A stretch of 64,000 nucleotides of DNA from Bin80 sp965203305. GTDB taxonomy: Bacteria; Bacteroidota; Rhodothermia; Rhodothermales; Bin80. Below are positions 61,872-64,000 of the stretch, piece after piece; position 1 is the stretch's first letter; every line of letters begins with the position of its first letter. The notes under the pieces are model-generated. The model made no database searches and was not told the DNA's origin. It saw nothing but the letters and a program-made list of their open reading frames with translations. Position numbers and translations under genes: made by a program. Where the stretch lies: the NCBI GenBank assembly GCA_965203305.1, contig OZ241874.1:682001-746000 (forward strand). Direction: 5' to 3'.

Positions 61872-64000
61872 ATGCCCCGAAGAACAGATATTCAAAAAAT
61901 TCTGCTGATCGGATCCGGTCCGATTGTGATTGGGCAAGCCTGCGAATTTGACTATTCAGGAACCCAGGCATGCAGAGCACTGCGAAAAGAAGGATACGAA
62001 GTTATACTGGTCAACTCCAATCCTGCGACCATCATGACCGATCCGATCACAGCAGATCGGATTTATCTGGAAGAATTGACAGCTGCCTCTATTCGCGATA
62101 TCGTCAGGAAGGAACGCCCGGATGCAGTTCTGCCGACGATGGGGGGGCAGACCGGGCTGAACCTGGCGGATGAATTGCAGCGGCAGGGATACTGGGAGGA
62201 GCAGGATGTGAAAGTGATCGGTGTGGATATTGATGCCATTCATATCACGGAAGACCGGCAGCAGTTTCGTGACCTGATGGAGAAGATCGGGGTAGATCAG
62301 GCGAGAAGCCGGGTAGCCAAGAGCCTGCTGGAGGCAAAGGAAGTGATTCAGTCTCTAGGCGGGCTGCCTGTGGTAATTCGGCCATCCTTCACTCTGGGTG
62401 GTGCAGGCGGTGGAATCATCTGGAGCTCGAAGGAGCTGGAGCGCAAAATTATGCGGGGACTGGAGCTCTCTCCGGTGCATGAAGTTCTGGTAGAGGAGTC
62501 CGTATACGGATGGAAAGAATTTGAACTGGAGCTGCTGCGTGATCGCAATGACAACGTGATCATCATCTGTACGATTGAGAATGTGGATCCCATGGGGGTG
62601 CACACAGGGGATTCCGTTACCGTTGCGCCGGCTCAGACGCTCACGGACAGGCAGTTTCAGCATATGCGGGATACAGCGATTCGCATGATGCGCTCCATCG
62701 GAACATTCGCGGGCGGCTGCAATGTTCAGTTTGGAATCAATCCGGCAGATGGACGCATGATCGCCATTGAAATCAACCCGCGTGTATCCCGCTCTTCCGC
62801 TCTGGCATCCAAAGCAACGGGATACCCGATTGCCAAGGTGGCGGCCCGGCTTGCGGTTGGCTATACGCTGGATGAACTCAAGAATGATGTGACCGAAACC
62901 ACGAGTGCCTGCTTTGAGCCCGCCATTGATTATGTCGTGACCAAGATTCCACGATGGAATTTCGAGAAGTTTGAGGGAGTGGATGAAGAGCTGACTACGC
63001 AGATGAAGGCAGTTGGAGAGGTAATGTCAATCGGGCGGACCTTTACGGAAAGTCTGCAAAAAGCATGGCAGAGCCTGGAAATTGGTTATGCGGGGCTGGG
63101 GGGAGATCGTGACACTCCCAGGCGACCAGACGTACGTGAACGTCTGCGAAAATCCTACTGGGACCGAACCCTGCAGATCAAGAACGCATTTGCTCACGGA
63201 GCCTCTATGGATGAGGTGTACGACATCACACGGGTAGACTGCTGGTTCCTGCAGCAGATCAAAATGCTGGTTGATCTGGAAAAGGAAATCTGCAGGCTGC
63301 GTCTGCTGGACCTCACGCCGGACATGCTTCTGAATCTGAAACGACACGGATATTCGGATGTGCAGATTGCGTGGCTTGTCGCTGACGAGGTCACCGAAGA
63401 CGAAGTGAGAGAGGTCAGGCAGTCACATAATATCCAGTCCAAATTCTTGCTGGTGGATACATGTGCGGGGGAATTTCCGGCAATTACTCCCTATTTTTAT
63501 TCTTCGTACGAGAGTGCCACAGAGAGCCAAGCATCCGACCGAAAAAAAATCATCATACTTGGCAGCGGCCCCAACCGGATTGGGCAGGGGATTGAATTTG
63601 ACTATTCCTGTGTGCATGGAGTGCAGGCGGCACAGGAAATGGGACACGAGGCCATCATGGTGAACTGCAACCCGGAAACGGTCTCCACAGACTTTGATAT
63701 TGCCGACAAGCTCTATTTTGAGCCGGTATTCTGGGAACGGGTTCTGGATATCATTGAGCATGAGAAGCCGGAGGGCGTGATTGTGCAGCTTGGCGGACAG
63801 ACCGCACTGAAACTGGCAGGCAGGCTGTCGGAGCAGGGAATTCGAATTTTCGGCACTCCGTATGAACGGATGGATCTGGCCGAGAATCGGGGCAAGTTTT
63901 CGGAAATTCTTAAAGAACTGGACATTCCCTTCCCTCCGTACGGCATGGCCCGGACTGTGTATGAGGCCGTGCGTGTCGCTGAATCCATTGGGTATCCAAT
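61872..64000 (+). CDS. carB: Carbamoyl-phosphate synthase large subunit, partial (5' part)
   Basis: Open from the ATG at 61872 to the window edge, about 709 codons of an expected about 1070. It begins MPRRTDIQKILLIGSGPIVI and GQACEFDYSGTQACRALRKEG. The first ATP-grasp half carries VLPTMGGQTGLNLA, VRPSFTLGGAGGG and IEINPRVSRSSALASKATG. The oligomerisation domain follows, and the second half starts at about 63540 with KIIILGSGPNRIGQGIEFDYS. It makes carbamoyl phosphate with CarA. The gene continues beyond the window. Confidence 0.97.
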   Translation, partial: MPRRTDIQKILLIGSGPIVIGQACEFDYSGTQACRALRKEGYEVILVNSNPATIMTDPITADRIYLEELTAASIRDIVRKERPDAVLPTMGGQTGLNLADELQRQGYWEEQDVKVIGVDIDAIHITEDRQQFRDLMEKIGVDQARSRVAKSLLEAKEVIQSLGGLPVVIRPSFTLGGAGGGIIWSSKELERKIMRGLELSPVHEVLVEESVYGWKEFELELLRDRNDNVIIICTIENVDPMGVHTGDSVTVAPAQTLTDRQFQHMRDTAIRMMRSIGTFAGGCNVQFGINPADGRMIAIEINPRVSRSSALASKATGYPIAKVAARLAVGYTLDELKNDVTETTSACFEPAIDYVVTKIPRWNFEKFEGVDEELTTQMKAVGEVMSIGRTFTESLQKAWQSLEIGYAGLGGDRDTPRRPDVRERLRKSYWDRTLQIKNAFAHGASMDEVYDITRVDCWFLQQIKMLVDLEKEICRLRLLDLTPDMLLNLKRHGYSDVQIAWLVADEVTEDEVREVRQSHNIQSKFLLVDTCAGEFPAITPYFYSSYESATESQASDRKKIIILGSGPNRIGQGIEFDYSCVHGVQAAQEMGHEAIMVNCNPETVSTDFDIADKLYFEPVFWERVLDIIEHEKPEGVIVQLGGQTALKLAGRLSEQGIRIFGTPYERMDLAENRGKFSEILKELDIPFPPYGMARTVYEAVRVAESIGYP

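Noticed and set aside
1..64000. CRISPR arrays, rRNA genes, prophage or integrase genes
   Set aside because: No regularly spaced repeats, rRNA sequence, or phage structural/integrase signatures were seen.

Overview
The window looks like a chromosomal segment of a Gram-negative member of the Bacteroidota/Rhodothermota/Balneolota side of the FCB group. The evidence is a giant exported protein with a type IX secretion (T9SS) C-terminal sorting domain of the PNPFNPST type, two large TonB-dependent receptors with carboxypeptidase-like plug extensions, a TonB protein, beta-propeller lipoproteins paired with Cys-rich peptides, a TAnnTTTG-type promoter motif, scarce Shine-Dalgarno sequences, and MEP-pathway isoprenoid genes (ispE, ispG). 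I cannot name a genus from sequence alone.

Layout. 1-2.4 kb: POT-family peptide transporter and a 5'-truncated family-2 glycosyltransferase. 2.4-5.4 kb: a large adenine-specific DNA methylase with a degenerate nuclease-like N-terminus. 5.6-7.5 kb: two small lipoproteins (one out of frame at a C10 tract) and decayed repeats. 7.5-16.8 kb: an exopolysaccharide locus on the minus strand (two GT4 glycosyltransferases, polymerase/ligase, Wzz-like, Wza/SLBB-like) interrupted by an orphan HsdS on the plus strand. 16.9-28.5 kb: housekeeping genes (ispE, PBP1A, rhomboid, ispG, FkbM methyltransferase, VWA protein, rsmA/ksgA, mgtE) with one TnpB remnant. 28.7-34.5 kb: tandem TonB receptors. 34.5-36.4 kb: an intact TnpB element, a Mutator-like transposase fragment and a MITE. 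36.8-51.7 kb: a nuo (complex I) operon in the order A-B-C // D-E-F-DUF4920-G-H. It is split after nuoC by about 6.7 kb holding three tandem cassettes (Cys-rich membrane peptide plus overlapping beta-propeller lipoprotein), a thioredoxin-like membrane protein and a broken ISL3 element. 51.7-53 kb: rpe, tRNA-Arg(CCT), folK. 53.4-58.7 kb: the 1769-residue T9SS protein. 59-60.8 kb: small membrane protein, tonB and a gene-poor stretch. 60.8-64 kb: carA and the start of carB.

Most interesting points. (1) Two predicted exported proteins each carry a 10-nt poly-C/G tract just before or at the signal peptide. In both, the best ATG is out of frame with the signal peptide at the tract length shown and one nucleotide away from being in frame, the hallmark of slipped-strand phase variation. 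(2) The triplicated Cys-rich peptide/beta-propeller lipoprotein cassettes lie inside the complex I operon. (3) A TnpB-only element has 25-bp terminal inverted repeats and an 8-bp target-site duplication, unlike classical IS200/IS605 elements. (4) A 99-bp MITE is present in cassette 1, and cassette 3 preserves the empty site. All functional statements are by recognition of sequence motifs and family resemblance; no database search was run.
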